From positions 1-64,000 of the forward strand of contig JAIELF010000040.1 in the NCBI GenBank assembly GCA_019753235.1: a DNA stretch of 64,000 nucleotides, written 5' to 3'. The notes beneath the pieces were generated by a model. The model had not been told where the DNA came from, searched no databases, and saw nothing but the letters and a program-made list of their open reading frames with translations. Position 1 is the stretch's first letter. The number at the start of each line of letters is the position of its first letter. This document shows, piece after piece, positions 44,180-54,300 of this stretch. Made by a program: the position numbers and the translations under genes. This DNA comes from a bacterium (GTDB lineage: Bacteria > Planctomycetota > Planctomycetia > Kolteriales > Kolteriaceae).

Positions 44180-45406
44180 TCAACAAGTTCCATTGTACGC
44201 GAGATGATAGATCTTCTCAAAATCGCTTGGTGCCACCGATCTGGGGTTGTACCGACCCGTCCATTGGGCGGCGGCCTGCTGGGCCAATTCGGGAATCAGG
44301 GCCGGGTCGATTCCCGTTTCTTTCAGAGACGTCGGCAACTTTGCCAACCGAGTGATCTTTTCGAGCCAATCCGCCAGGGCTTTTCCAGCGTTCCCCGCGC
44401 CAGGTGACGGCAAACCCGTCTCGGCCCAAAGTTCCGCGTAGGAATCGTCCATGACCTCGGCATTGAACCGAACGACATGCGGAAGAAGAATCGCGATGGC
44501 GATCCCGTGAGTTAGATCGAAGCGGGCCGACAGAGGATTCGCCGCCGCATGCGTTGCACCCAACATGGAAGCTTCGATGGCACTGCCGGCAAGATTCGCC
44601 CCCAGCGACATCAACCCGCGCGCCTCGATATCGGTAGGGTTGGCCAGTACCCGAGGGAATCCATCAAAGACCAACTTCCATGCCTGCCGAGCGAACATCA
44701 TCGATAAAGGATGGCGAACACGCGTGACATACGATTCCACCGCATGCGAAATCGCATCAATCCCAGAGACGGCGGTGACCCTCGCCGGCTGGCTGACGGT
44801 GATGGCCGGATCGAGGATGGCCACTTGGGCGGCAGCCTTCGAATCGCCGCAAGCCATTTTTTGATGTGTCTTGTCGTCGGCAATCAGAGCAAAGGACTGC
44901 GCTTCGCTCCCCGTGCCGGCAGTGGTGGGGATCGCGATGAGCGGCAACATCGGCCGGGTCGCTTTGCCGATCCCCCAGTAGTCGGCCATTTCGCCGCCGT
45001 TGGTCAGAAGGAAGTTAATCCCCTTGGCAGTGTCCATGGAGCTGCCCCCCCCGAGGCCGATGAACAGATCGATCGACTCGCGTCGCGCGAGCTCCAGGCC
45101 GTCGGCCACATGACGTGTGGTGGGGTTCTCTTCTACGTGATCAAAGATGATCGGCGAAAGGCCAGCCTCTCTGAGAGAAGCGATGGCTCTATCGACGTGG
45201 CCCGCCTGCATGATTCCGCGATCGGTGACCAGCAGAGGCCTGTGACTACCGAGTTCACGGGCCGATACCCCCAGGCGGTCAAGCGTGCCGGCACCAAAGA
45301 TCACTCGGGTGGGGGAATGCCAATCAAAGAAACGGGCATCGCCCCCTCGCTCAGGCCTCCCTCGCTCAGGCGTATCTGCGGAAGGTGGAGTCGACGATGA
45401 ATTCAT
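44180..45406 (-). CDS. Iron-containing alcohol dehydrogenase
   Basis: Group III (iron-dependent) alcohol dehydrogenase of 408 residues. The Rossmann-like N-terminal domain reads PTRVIFGAGTLDRLG and has GGGSSMDTAKGINFL as the NAD loop. The iron site residues lie in ISHAVESYV (His) and THGIAIAILLPHVVRFN (His), and GTGSEAQSFALI is typical of the family. The extreme N-terminus (about 25 residues, Ser/Pro/Gly-rich) is longer than usual. It most likely oxidises a small alcohol or diol, or acts on butanol/propanediol-like substrates; the pathway is open. It lies upstream of the second PQQ gene on the same strand, 240 bp away. Confidence 0.88.
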   Translation of the reverse strand: MNSSSTPPSADTPERGRPERGGDARFFDWHSPTRVIFGAGTLDRLGVSARELGSHRPLLVTDRGIMQAGHVDRAIASLREAGLSPIIFDHVEENPTTRHVADGLELARRESIDLFIGLGGGSSMDTAKGINFLLTNGGEMADYWGIGKATRPMLPLIAIPTTAGTGSEAQSFALIADDKTHQKMACGDSKAAAQVAILDPAITVSQPARVTAVSGIDAISHAVESYVTRVRHPLSMMFARQAWKLVFDGFPRVLANPTDIEARGLMSLGANLAGSAIEASMLGATHAAANPLSARFDLTHGIAIAILLPHVVRFNAEVMDDSYAELWAETGLPSPGAGNAGKALADWLEKITRLAKLPTSLKETGIDPALIPELAQQAAAQWTGRYNPRSVAPSDFEKIYHLAYNGTC

Positions 45407-45545
45407 GAGCTTGCTGTTGTCGTCCTACGCCAGAGTGCCGCGTGCACGAAGTATTCCCTGCACCTGTTGCTCTTATGGTGGGGAGAATGTGGGCCGGGGA
45501 CAAGCCGGCGGTCGTTACGTAGGCTTCTTCTGAGGCGATTCTTCA

Positions 45546-46505
45546 TCAATTCGACGAATGGACCAAACTCGCTCGTTGAAGAGGTCCGCGCGAGCCCTCG
45601 GGCGATTCCGCCGGCGAAAACATCGGCGAATCCTTCGCCGATGGGTCTTCGAACGGTTCAATGTGGACAAACGCCCGGCCTACAGCCGGGATCTCTTCGA
45701 CCGAATGGCGAACATCCTCGGCAATCGCATGGGAATCGCGCGTCGGCAAGTGTGCATGAACACGAGCGGTGAGCTCAACGTGGATGAACGTTCCGACGTA
45801 GTGAGCACGAATGTCTTCGACTTCGACGACTCCCTCGACTCGGCGAGCGCTTTCGCGAATCTCGTGGTGCATGGCGGACTCAGGAGCTTTGCCCATGAGA
45901 AAGTCGATGTTCTCGACCGCGACCACGTATGCGGAGTAAAGAATGTAGAGGCCGACCAGGAGTGCCGAGATACTGTCGAAAATGGCGAGATTCGCTTCCG
46001 CCAATAAGACCCCCACAAGAGCTTGGCTTCCCACGAAAACATCGTTTCGGCAATCGACGGCCGACGCGCGAAAAGCTGGGCTTCCTAGTTGATCGCTGAG
46101 TCGACTAAAGTAGATCGCGAGGGCTCCCTTCACGCCAATCGCCGTGATCAACGCCAGAGCCGGCCAGGGGCCGATATGGTGGGCCGAGTTACCTCGCGAA
46201 AGATCAATCACCGCGTGGCGAACAACTTCTATTCCGAGAATCCCACTAAAGAGACCGAGCACAAGGCCGGCAATCGGCTCGGCCCTGTGATGACCAAAGG
46301 GATGATCCTCGTCCACCGTCCGATGAGCCCAGCGCACGAAAACAAAAATCACGATCGCGCCGAGAAAATCGGAGAGCGAATTAAGCGTCTCGGAAAAAAT
46401 CGTGAGACTGTCGGAGATCCCCGACGCGCTGGCCTTCAAAATCAGCAACAGCGCGTTGGCTAAGAGCCCGATGACGATTCCGTACCTGGCAGAGGAAAGA
46501 CTCAA
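45546..46505 (-). CDS. Cation diffusion facilitator (CDF) metal exporter
   Basis: Six-helix divalent-metal/proton antiporter of 319 residues, starting at TTG 46505 with GGGAG upstream. Transmembrane segments are visible from IVIGLLANALLLILKA on. TM2 has SETLNSLSDFLGA, where canonical family members show a D/HxxxD metal site, here E/N/S and D. TM5 has DCRNDVFVG, with the intact DxxxD pair. The cytoplasmic C-terminal domain (VVEVEDIRAHYVGTFIHVEL) is present, then a Pro/Ser-rich tail. Zinc, iron or manganese export is the usual role, but the unusual TM2 site makes the metal uncertain. It lies downstream of the caspase gene by 132 bp on the same strand. Confidence 0.88.
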   Translation of the reverse strand: MSLSSARYGIVIGLLANALLLILKASASGISDSLTIFSETLNSLSDFLGAIVIFVFVRWAHRTVDEDHPFGHHRAEPIAGLVLGLFSGILGIEVVRHAVIDLSRGNSAHHIGPWPALALITAIGVKGALAIYFSRLSDQLGSPAFRASAVDCRNDVFVGSQALVGVLLAEANLAIFDSISALLVGLYILYSAYVVAVENIDFLMGKAPESAMHHEIRESARRVEGVVEVEDIRAHYVGTFIHVELTARVHAHLPTRDSHAIAEDVRHSVEEIPAVGRAFVHIEPFEDPSAKDSPMFSPAESPEGSRGPLQRASLVHSSN

Positions 46506-46637
46506 CGCACGTCACTCCCGAGTCGTCGCGTTCGACCTCTCGAAAGTTTGCAATCGAACGGCCGACCGGGCAATAGAAGCGAAAAAGTTGATCGTCAAAA
46601 GGGTTGGTTTAGGCGAATCAAAAACCGTCTGGTCACA

Positions 46638-49600
46638 TCATCGAAGTGAGACCAGCGGAACCGAGACCGCATTCAACAGTTCCGATGGATAACTCCGCGG
46701 AGTCTGAAGTTGTAAATCTCGCGTCCGGCGAGGAACTTCGGCTTCGACCCACTCGGTCACCTCCTGCAGAAAGATATCCTGATCCTTCTGCTTATCCGCT
46801 GCCCCGGCGAGCGCGTCGAGAATCGCCTGCGTGAATACGCCATGCCCTAGCGAGGCAACTTCAAGAGCTTCCTGTCCGATATCGGTGGCGGTCACCATCA
46901 TCATCTCGGTCTGCTTGAGAGGGCGGACTGCTTGCTTCCACTGGTCGGCGGGGGCATCTCGTACCGGGAGGATATTGCCTGAGTGACACGTATCCAGCAT
47001 CACCAGTTTTTTGCATCCAATATCCGCCAAGGGAACAAGTAGATCCCAACCGATGCCCGACGACGCCAGGGACTCTGGCCCTTGTGTCGTGACCGGGACG
47101 AAGTAGTATTTATTGTCGACCGCGAGGCCGTGACCGGCGATGAAGACAACCAGCAGATCGTCGGGCCGAGCATCGACCAGATCCTTTTTCCACTGCTTTA
47201 TAGCCTCTTCGACCGATTCGCGCGTCAAGTTCTCGTCATAAATCTCTCGCACCAGACCGGGATCGTAGAAGGCGTTGGTCTTCGTCCCGAGAACCTGCGC
47301 GATGGCCTCGGCATCTTTGACGGGGAAATCAAGCTTGGGGACATGTTGATACTTGGACGCAGCCATCATGAAGCGATGCAGCTTGGGACGCCGAGATTCT
47401 CCCACGCCGCGAAGCCGAAAGTTGACATCCGCGAACGCGACGGGCTCGGCCTCGTCGGTCGCGGTAATCACCTTCAGGCGGTTATAGGTGTCATAAACAT
47501 CGGCAGACCATTCAAATGTGCGCGACTGTTCATTCTTTTGATCGCTCACAAGTTTGCCGGGAACACCATTGACATATGCTGCCCCACCGGCTCGATCGAC
47601 CTGGTCGGCTCTCGGGTAGTCGATTCTCGCGACGAGCGGCACTTTGTTTTCCACGAGTTCCTGATTGTCCAGAGGAGAAATAATCGTCACGCGAGGGGTC
47701 GTCTGGGCTGCTTTCAAAACGGGGTCGGCATCCGAAGGTTCGTCGTCGGTCAATCGAAGAGCTTGTTGAATGCTTCCTGCCGCGAGAAGTTGCTTCATCG
47801 CTTTAGGACGTTCGAGTTGATTCCGGAATTGATCGGCACGAAAGAAGTCAGGCTTTCGGCTCGAGCCACGATTAAGCTGCCAACCGAAGAGCTCATCGCC
47901 GGCGACCGAGGCTTCGTAGTATCCCTGCGGCGTGAACGCGGCCCATTGACTCCGATCGTCCACAAACAGCGTCATCACCGGAGACCACGCCGGCATAAGC
48001 AGAATGTCGCGATTCAGGGCCGATCCACCTCGTTCGAGTGACAACAAACAGAGTTCGGTGAGTGGAGCACTCTCTAGGCCGCGCAAAATCGAGCGAGCGT
48101 CCGTGACCGGCTTGTTTTCCGGAGCGCCAAGCTGCTTTTGCAGCGACGGCACGAACCGCGCCTTGGTGATGATGTCCCCTTCACGAATACCTTTGCGTGC
48201 CGCCGTGCCTGAGTCGAGAACACCACGAGCGACGATCTTTCCATCTTCGAAAAGAAAACTCGCACCCCACGCGGCGGCTGGCCCGAAACGCGTTTCCGTT
48301 GTCTTAATCCCCTCTAAACTCCAGATCTTGATCGTTTGATCGACCGATCCCGATGCGAGATACTTGCCATCCTCGGAGAGGCTCAGCGAGGTGATGAACC
48401 CCGAATGGTCGCGAAAATACCGAACCAACCGGGCCGGCTCTTCCTTCTTGCGAATCAAGTAGACGAGAATGCGATCCTGCACGACCGTACCGATCGCGAT
48501 GCCGTAGGGCTGCGTGCTCCCAGGAGTGGTGAGAAAAGCAAAGCTTCGCGCGAGCCCTTGCTGTTGTGGCGAGCATTCAATCTCGGTCCAAACATCCTCT
48601 CCATTCTTAATGATCACCTTCGTGCCGATCCCTTGAATCGACGCGGTCCAACCTTTCACCCCTTCGGAGGGAGTTCTCCAAGTCGCCTTCTTAACATCTC
48701 CGTCGTCCACGGGCCGAAGTTGTGTTAGATCGAATCCCTGCGTGACGGTGCCAAGGTCATCAGAATTCTTCTGCGGAGAATAGACCGTGCCGTAGCCCAA
48801 TCGATAGACCCCCGCGGGAGAACCTTTCTCGAAAGCAACTTTCACGATGTTCTGACCGTGCCCCTTCAGGCGAAGCGGCGCGATGCCGAGCGGTTTCTCG
48901 ATCGGCGAACCATCCGCTTGTTTGAGGCCGTAGACGCGCAGCTCACCCGCATGACCCGCAAAAGTAACCACGCGAGTTCCATCGGGGCTGACTCGACATG
49001 CCGAGGCGTGCTCTTGAGAACTGACCTCTACTTGATCGATCATCTGTTTGGTTTGGGTGTCCCACAACTCAAGCGTCGATTGCCGGGAACCGTCGGCATA
49101 CGCGAAGAGGGCCGTCGCCACGAAGAGTCGACCCAGAGGATCAAAATCCATCGACAGCGCGAGCCGGCCCGACCGCAAGCGATCAGCGGCAATGTCACCG
49201 TCGGCAGACCAAAGATAAACCGTCCCTTTTCCGTCGGCGACCAGATCGCCGGTCGCAAAGCGTTTCCCTTTCCGGTCGACCGCGATCGACGTCAACGCGT
49301 TGGCGTGCTTCGTGGGAAAGACTCGCTGCGGGTTCTTCGGTTGTTGGGTGTCGGCGAGCGCGAGTTGCCAATCCCCCTTCTTTTCGGCAGGAACTGGATA
49401 GAGGGCGCGGTTCTCGTCGAGAAACGCGACGGGCACAAAGACCCCGACATCGTCACCGGCTTGATGGAGGATCTCGGCGGACCACTGCTTCTCCTCGCGC
49501 CAAACGATCACTTGTCCGTTTCGCGATGCCGAGAGAATCTGTTTTCCGGTGGGAGAGTACGTGATGCTGACCACCGGGGCGGTGTGTCCGTGTAATACAC

Positions 49601-50135
49601 GGTCCACCTCACCACGAGCAGTATCGTAGACGACGATATCGCCACCGGTGGTTAACTCCGTCACCCGGGCATTGAAGCCGGCTAAGGCAAGTTGTCGGCC
49701 CACGGGAGAAGCGGCGAGCGCAAAGATTTGACCGTTGGGGCCACGTTCTTGTTCCCACCGAAGCGTCTGCACCAGAATGCCACGCGGCCTGCCTCCTCGC
49801 TTGATGCTTCGTTCATCAACTTGCAGACCCCACACATGAACCGCTTTGTCGAGGCCGGCAGAATAGAGACGCTGCGCATCGGGCGAGAACTCGATCGCTC
49901 GAACGGTACTCTGCGGTCCGCCCGGCTGAAGGACCAGAAGCGGCCGATCTTGTCGAGCGCTGACGACGATATCGCAGTCGTCCGAGGAATCGCCCGTTAT
50001 CGTCAGAGAAGAATCCATTTTCGGGGCGGGGCCGATCATCTCTCGGGAGAGTCTGCTCGTCACGTCGGCGAAAGAAGGCGTGAGCGAGACGAGCAAGCCG
50101 AGGGCCGACACAAGCGGGATCAAACTGCGTTGCAT
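46638..50135 (-). CDS. WD40-PDZ-caspase (C14) protein
   Basis: Exported multidomain caspase-family protein of 1165 residues. A signal peptide (SLIPLVSALGLLVSLTPSFA) is followed by WD40 repeats: TVRAIEFSPDAQRLYSAG, VVSITYSPTGKQILSAS, a GTVYLWSADG blade, and FITSLSLSEDGKYLASGS with QTIKIWSLEG. A PDZ-like segment (GTAARKGIREGDIIT) and a linker with FTPQGYYEASVAGDELFGW precede the C-terminal caspase. Its catalytic pair is complete: His1002 in IAGHG and Cys1050 in LDTCHSG. The enzyme should cut after a basic or acidic residue, as C14 members do; specificity is not readable. It is third in the kinase-DUF4384-caspase order, after a possible terminator at 50196-50214. Confidence 0.9.
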   Translation of the reverse strand: MQRSLIPLVSALGLLVSLTPSFADVTSRLSREMIGPAPKMDSSLTITGDSSDDCDIVVSARQDRPLLVLQPGGPQSTVRAIEFSPDAQRLYSAGLDKAVHVWGLQVDERSIKRGGRPRGILVQTLRWEQERGPNGQIFALAASPVGRQLALAGFNARVTELTTGGDIVVYDTARGEVDRVLHGHTAPVVSITYSPTGKQILSASRNGQVIVWREEKQWSAEILHQAGDDVGVFVPVAFLDENRALYPVPAEKKGDWQLALADTQQPKNPQRVFPTKHANALTSIAVDRKGKRFATGDLVADGKGTVYLWSADGDIAADRLRSGRLALSMDFDPLGRLFVATALFAYADGSRQSTLELWDTQTKQMIDQVEVSSQEHASACRVSPDGTRVVTFAGHAGELRVYGLKQADGSPIEKPLGIAPLRLKGHGQNIVKVAFEKGSPAGVYRLGYGTVYSPQKNSDDLGTVTQGFDLTQLRPVDDGDVKKATWRTPSEGVKGWTASIQGIGTKVIIKNGEDVWTEIECSPQQQGLARSFAFLTTPGSTQPYGIAIGTVVQDRILVYLIRKKEEPARLVRYFRDHSGFITSLSLSEDGKYLASGSVDQTIKIWSLEGIKTTETRFGPAAAWGASFLFEDGKIVARGVLDSGTAARKGIREGDIITKARFVPSLQKQLGAPENKPVTDARSILRGLESAPLTELCLLSLERGGSALNRDILLMPAWSPVMTLFVDDRSQWAAFTPQGYYEASVAGDELFGWQLNRGSSRKPDFFRADQFRNQLERPKAMKQLLAAGSIQQALRLTDDEPSDADPVLKAAQTTPRVTIISPLDNQELVENKVPLVARIDYPRADQVDRAGGAAYVNGVPGKLVSDQKNEQSRTFEWSADVYDTYNRLKVITATDEAEPVAFADVNFRLRGVGESRRPKLHRFMMAASKYQHVPKLDFPVKDAEAIAQVLGTKTNAFYDPGLVREIYDENLTRESVEEAIKQWKKDLVDARPDDLLVVFIAGHGLAVDNKYYFVPVTTQGPESLASSGIGWDLLVPLADIGCKKLVMLDTCHSGNILPVRDAPADQWKQAVRPLKQTEMMMVTATDIGQEALEVASLGHGVFTQAILDALAGAADKQKDQDIFLQEVTEWVEAEVPRRTRDLQLQTPRSYPSELLNAVSVPLVSLR

Positions 50136-50195
50136 GGAAAGTTCTCTTTCATGGTCATCGACCGGCGATTTTCATGAGCAGAAGAAACAAATCAA

Positions 50196-50214
50196 GGCCG
50201 GTGGGGAACCGGCC
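50196..50214 (-). terminator. Hairpin with T-rich tail between DUF4384 and caspase genes
   Basis: GGCCGGT (50196-50202) and ACCGGCC (50208-50214) form a perfect 7-bp stem with a 5-nt loop. Read on the minus strand, it is followed by a T-rich tail (TTGATTTGTTT). It lies between the DUF4384 stop and the caspase start, so it may be a partial terminator or attenuator that lowers caspase transcription. Confidence 0.45.
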
Positions 50215-50253
50215 CAGGGGGATCACGTGGTGACTCCGAAGTTCATGTCCTGC

Positions 50254-51078
50254 TTATTTCGTTTCGAGTGAAATCTGCAGGAAAAGATCGGGGCGAACCT
50301 TGGGGTCGTAACTTCCCACCAGGATGGTTTTACCTTCGGTCAGGTTCTCGGCTTCGGGCTGCCAGCGAAGTCCTCGCAGGCGAAATTCCGGCAACACCTC
50401 GTTGGATTCGACCACCTTCTGGATGTCGGGCGTCGTGATCGCTTCTTTGGGCTGATTCTTTGTCGCTTCACCGATGACCTTATCTTGTTGGCTCTTCATC
50501 TCGATGAGCTTCTGGTTTTTATCCTTGTCCTTCACTCCGTCGAAGGCGGCTTTGGGGGTCAAATCGTTCTTAGGCTCTGGCGACGCATAGACGAGAAGCT
50601 TTTCCATCCCAGCAGGCTCGACGAATTCGAAGTAGGTCCCATCATCGGGAAGAACCTTCTTTTGTCCTTGCTTGACCATGGGGATGCGCCCCTTGTCGAT
50701 CGTGTCGGGAAGGAGAATCGTTCGCACGCCGTCGGGCCCTTCGTGGAAGACATAAACGTATAGGTTGGAATCGGCTTCGATCTCGATGCGGAACTGTTGA
50801 CCGAACCGGAAAGTCGTCTTGCTGGCGTCGACGCTGGACTCGCTTCCATCGGGGTTCAGCAGGAGAACCTTGTAGGCCAGCGAAGTGGCATTGGCCAATC
50901 CGGTCGCCTTGGCAAGGTCGCCATGACAACGGCCTTGATCGTCGATTCCTTTTCGGATGATGCTCCGAACAGTGAATCCTTGTGGAGGATTGTCGGCCCA
51001 AAGACGCTCGGCCGACATGATCATTCCGATCATGCCCGCCAAAGCAGGGGCGACCCAACGGTGACGTGGGAGACTCAT
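50254..51078 (-). CDS. Exported DUF4384-domain protein
   Basis: 274 residues from ATG at 51078, with AAAGGACC upstream; the longer frame to 51117 is less likely. A signal peptide (hydrophobic VAPALAGMIGMIMS, end about residue 27) leads to a short region and a DUF4384 domain (about 70-160: FRFGQQFRIEIEADSNLYVYVF, then LLPDTIDKGRIP and TYFEFVEPAGMEKLLVYAS). DUF4384 occurs in exported signalling proteins and in caspases of planctomycetes and others. The C-terminal half is charged and probably flexible. It lies between a kinase gene and a caspase gene on the same strand, and I infer that it links the two or senses the same ligand. Confidence 0.85.
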   Translation of the reverse strand: MSLPRHRWVAPALAGMIGMIMSAERLWADNPPQGFTVRSIIRKGIDDQGRCHGDLAKATGLANATSLAYKVLLLNPDGSESSVDASKTTFRFGQQFRIEIEADSNLYVYVFHEGPDGVRTILLPDTIDKGRIPMVKQGQKKVLPDDGTYFEFVEPAGMEKLLVYASPEPKNDLTPKAAFDGVKDKDKNQKLIEMKSQQDKVIGEATKNQPKEAITTPDIQKVVESNEVLPEFRLRGLRWQPEAENLTEGKTILVGSYDPKVRPDLFLQISLETK

Positions 51079-51320
51079 GGCACGGTCCTTTTTTCTTTGG
51101 CCCTTCGCCTTTGACAACTTGGCAGCGGGGTCGATTTCCGAATGACGTTGTGTTCCAAAACCTTTTCACGAGAAAGATCGGCGACCAGAAGCACTTCTCG
51201 GGATTTCGATCCGAGCTACACGTTTGCTGACCTGGCGAGAGCCCCGTCCTCTTTCCCGTGACTTGGCTATGAGGGGATGGGAAACGCCCCGTTCAACCGG
51301 ACGGCGAATTTCGCCGTCCA

Positions 51321-54300
51321 TTACTTTGTACCGACCCATTTCACTTTGATCGATGATTTTGCCCATTCACCGACCTCTTCGATCTGCGTGCCGTAGCCGG
51401 GCGACGGTTCGTCACCCAGACTGTCGATCAACTCATCCCAGACGGCTGGTGTCGGCAAAGCCGAGCGAATCCGCTCGATATCCGCTTTTTCCGTTAAGAT
51501 GGGAGGGAAAACGAACTTTTCCAGGTAGCCCGGCGGGACCGCCACGGGCTTGATCCCGAGGTTAGCCGGCACGGCTGGGAGTTGCAGACGAGGGTTGACC
51601 GACGTCACAAAGCAAAGAATCTGGTCCTCTCCCTCGGAGGTCGAATCGAATCGCACGACGTTGATTTTTTTGTTCGCGGGTAGGGGCTCGTCCCATTGAA
51701 ACACGAAAACGCGACCGGTCGATTCGAGCACAATCACGGTAACGAAACCAGGAACGGTCGAGGTTGCCGTCAGGGTCGCTTTGGTTTGGAGCGGGACGGC
51801 CTGGATCTCTTTTCCATTCATCTCAATCGTGAGTTCCAGCTCACCCGTCGGTTCGCTGTCGTCATCAGAAAGGCCCGCCAACCAGCAGACAAGTTTCAAC
51901 AGATGATCGTTCTGAAAGTCGGCCTGTGGATTGCCGGTCGGCGCGGGAGATGCTTTGGCAATTCGCGACCGAGCCTGATCCAGCAGCGTTTCTTCGAAGG
52001 CCTCTTTCCCCTCAGCCCGCGTGAAAGAATCCTCAGCTCCTGGGGGGAAGGTGGTCTTTTCCGGATCGATCGCGGGGCCCAGCTCCGGATACTCGCCGGC
52101 AAACTCGCCGCTCCACTGGGCAAGCGTTGTTTTCCATCGCTGTTTGGTTTCCGTTCGCACAGCCTGTTGCATCTTTTGATACGCTGATTCGTCTTCGATG
52201 TCGGTTGGGAAGGCCTGGTCCACGAACGCGACCAGCTCGGCCGCCGACTTCCATATCGCCACGCGATCTTGCTGGTAATCGGTCAACCAGTAGTGAGCTC
52301 GCCGACGCCAAGTCTCATGCAGAACTTCACTCCGCATTTTTTCGAGATTCCCGGTGACGGCTCCGGGGGTCCCCCCTTTTTGGCCCAGATGGTTTTTGAT
52401 CGCGTCGGTGTTCTTCCAAACATCGACGAAGTCAGTCTGCAGATGAGCCAGCTCCGATTCGACTTTCCCCTCAAACTTCTTTTTGGCGGCAACTTCAATT
52501 GCCTCTTTGATGCGATCCAGATCCTTCTCATCGGTGAGCTCATCAATCGGAACCACTTTGCTCGCGATCGCCTCGAGTTCGGCCGGGCCGGCAAAGACGT
52601 CCTTGTTCTCTGTTTCCAGCGACGTCAAAAGAACGCGGGCTTTGGCACGAATCGCTTCGCGACGTGAGGTTTCGTTTTCCACCATTCGACGAATGGTATC
52701 CAGATCGTCCTTCGAACTCACGGTGGAAAGATCCGCCTTGCAGTAGGCAAGCAGTTCGTCGGGCGTTCGCCAGATCTTGTTCTTTCGCTCTTGCAGGCTT
52801 TGTGCCCAGGTCAGAAACTCTCGGCGATGTCGGCTCTGGTCTTCGCTGCGAACTTTAAGCCATTGCTTGAACTCTTCGAACGTTTCGTCATCACTGACTT
52901 TGGGTGGGTTCTCCTTCTGCAGGACCGCGTGGAGTGAGTCGATGGTGGGCCAAGTGTCGACGTTGGCCGATTGAAAGCTTGTGATCCAGGCATCCTTCTG
53001 CTGAGAGTAGTTCCTCTGAAAATGAACGAGGTAGTACGCTCCGCCCGCCGTCACACCCGCCACCAAAATCAAACTGGCCAACAGAACCCAAGCACGCGTC
53101 GATGCTGGCCGAGCCGTCGGCATCTCGCGAGGTCGCGTCGGCGAAGGTCGTTCCGCCGCTTGGGCCCGCGGAACGTCGAGCTTTCCTCGCTGGATTGCAT
53201 CGAGAAGCTCGCTGCATGTCTGAAATCGATCGCGCGGATCTTTCGCCAGCATCCGATGAATCAATTGATCGACAAAGGGAGAGAGTTCTGGCCGGGCGGT
53301 CCGCAAGCTTTCGGGCGCCTGAGTCAAATGGGCACTCATCAAGCCGTGAAGCGTGTCCGACCAGAAGGGCATGTGGCCTGCTAAGAGGTAATAAAGTGTG
53401 CAGCCGAGACTGTAGATATCCGATGCGGGTGACACGCTTGAGGCGTCGGCCCATTGTTCGGGGGGCATGACTTCGGGCGTCCCCAGGCCAGCCACTTGCC
53501 GAGTGAGATTCGAATGACTCTGCGACGCTGCCGGGTCGAGAAGTCTCGCGATTCCCATGTCGAGAACCCGCACTTCGCCCCCCTGCGTGATCATGATGTT
53601 GTTGGGCTTGATGTCGCGATGAATGATGCCAAGCTGATGAGCATGTTCCAGGGCCGAGGCGACCTCCTTCATCGCGTCGAGCGCCCACGCTTCGGGAACC
53701 TTCTCCTCTTTTCGCTTCGCATCGCGCACCACATCAAGCAGCGTTCGACCATGAACGAACTCCATCGCGATGTAGGCGGCGTTTCCCTCTCGCCCCGTGT
53801 TGTAGATCGTGGTGATGCAAGGATGATTTAGCTGCGCCAGGACCCGAGCCTCGCGATCGAATCGCGCCATCCCGATCGTCGAGCCCGTGATGTCGGCATG
53901 AGTGACCAGCTTGATCGCTTCTATCCGATCGAGATTCAGGTTCCACGCTTTGAAGACTTCCCCCATGCCGCCGGCGCCGACGCGATCGATGAAGAGATAA
54001 GACCCGAGCCGAAGATCGCAAATTCGCCCCTCGCGGATGAGACTCGCTTGATAAGCACTTAGAGCCGGCAGGTTCGGTTCCAATCGATACTTGCGAAGGG
54101 ACGGCATGTGCCGAAGGGCATCGAGAACGGCTTCGATATCGCTGATGGTCCCCGCTCGGGCGAGGGCTTCGTTCCACTGCTGTTCGCTGATGATCTGCAG
54201 CTCGATCAGACTTTGCCCCAGGGCCGCCATCCGATCGTCAGCGCTCGGGGAGCCGGCGTTTGGCAAGCCGGCGTTCGATGAGCCGGCGTTTGGCAAGCCG

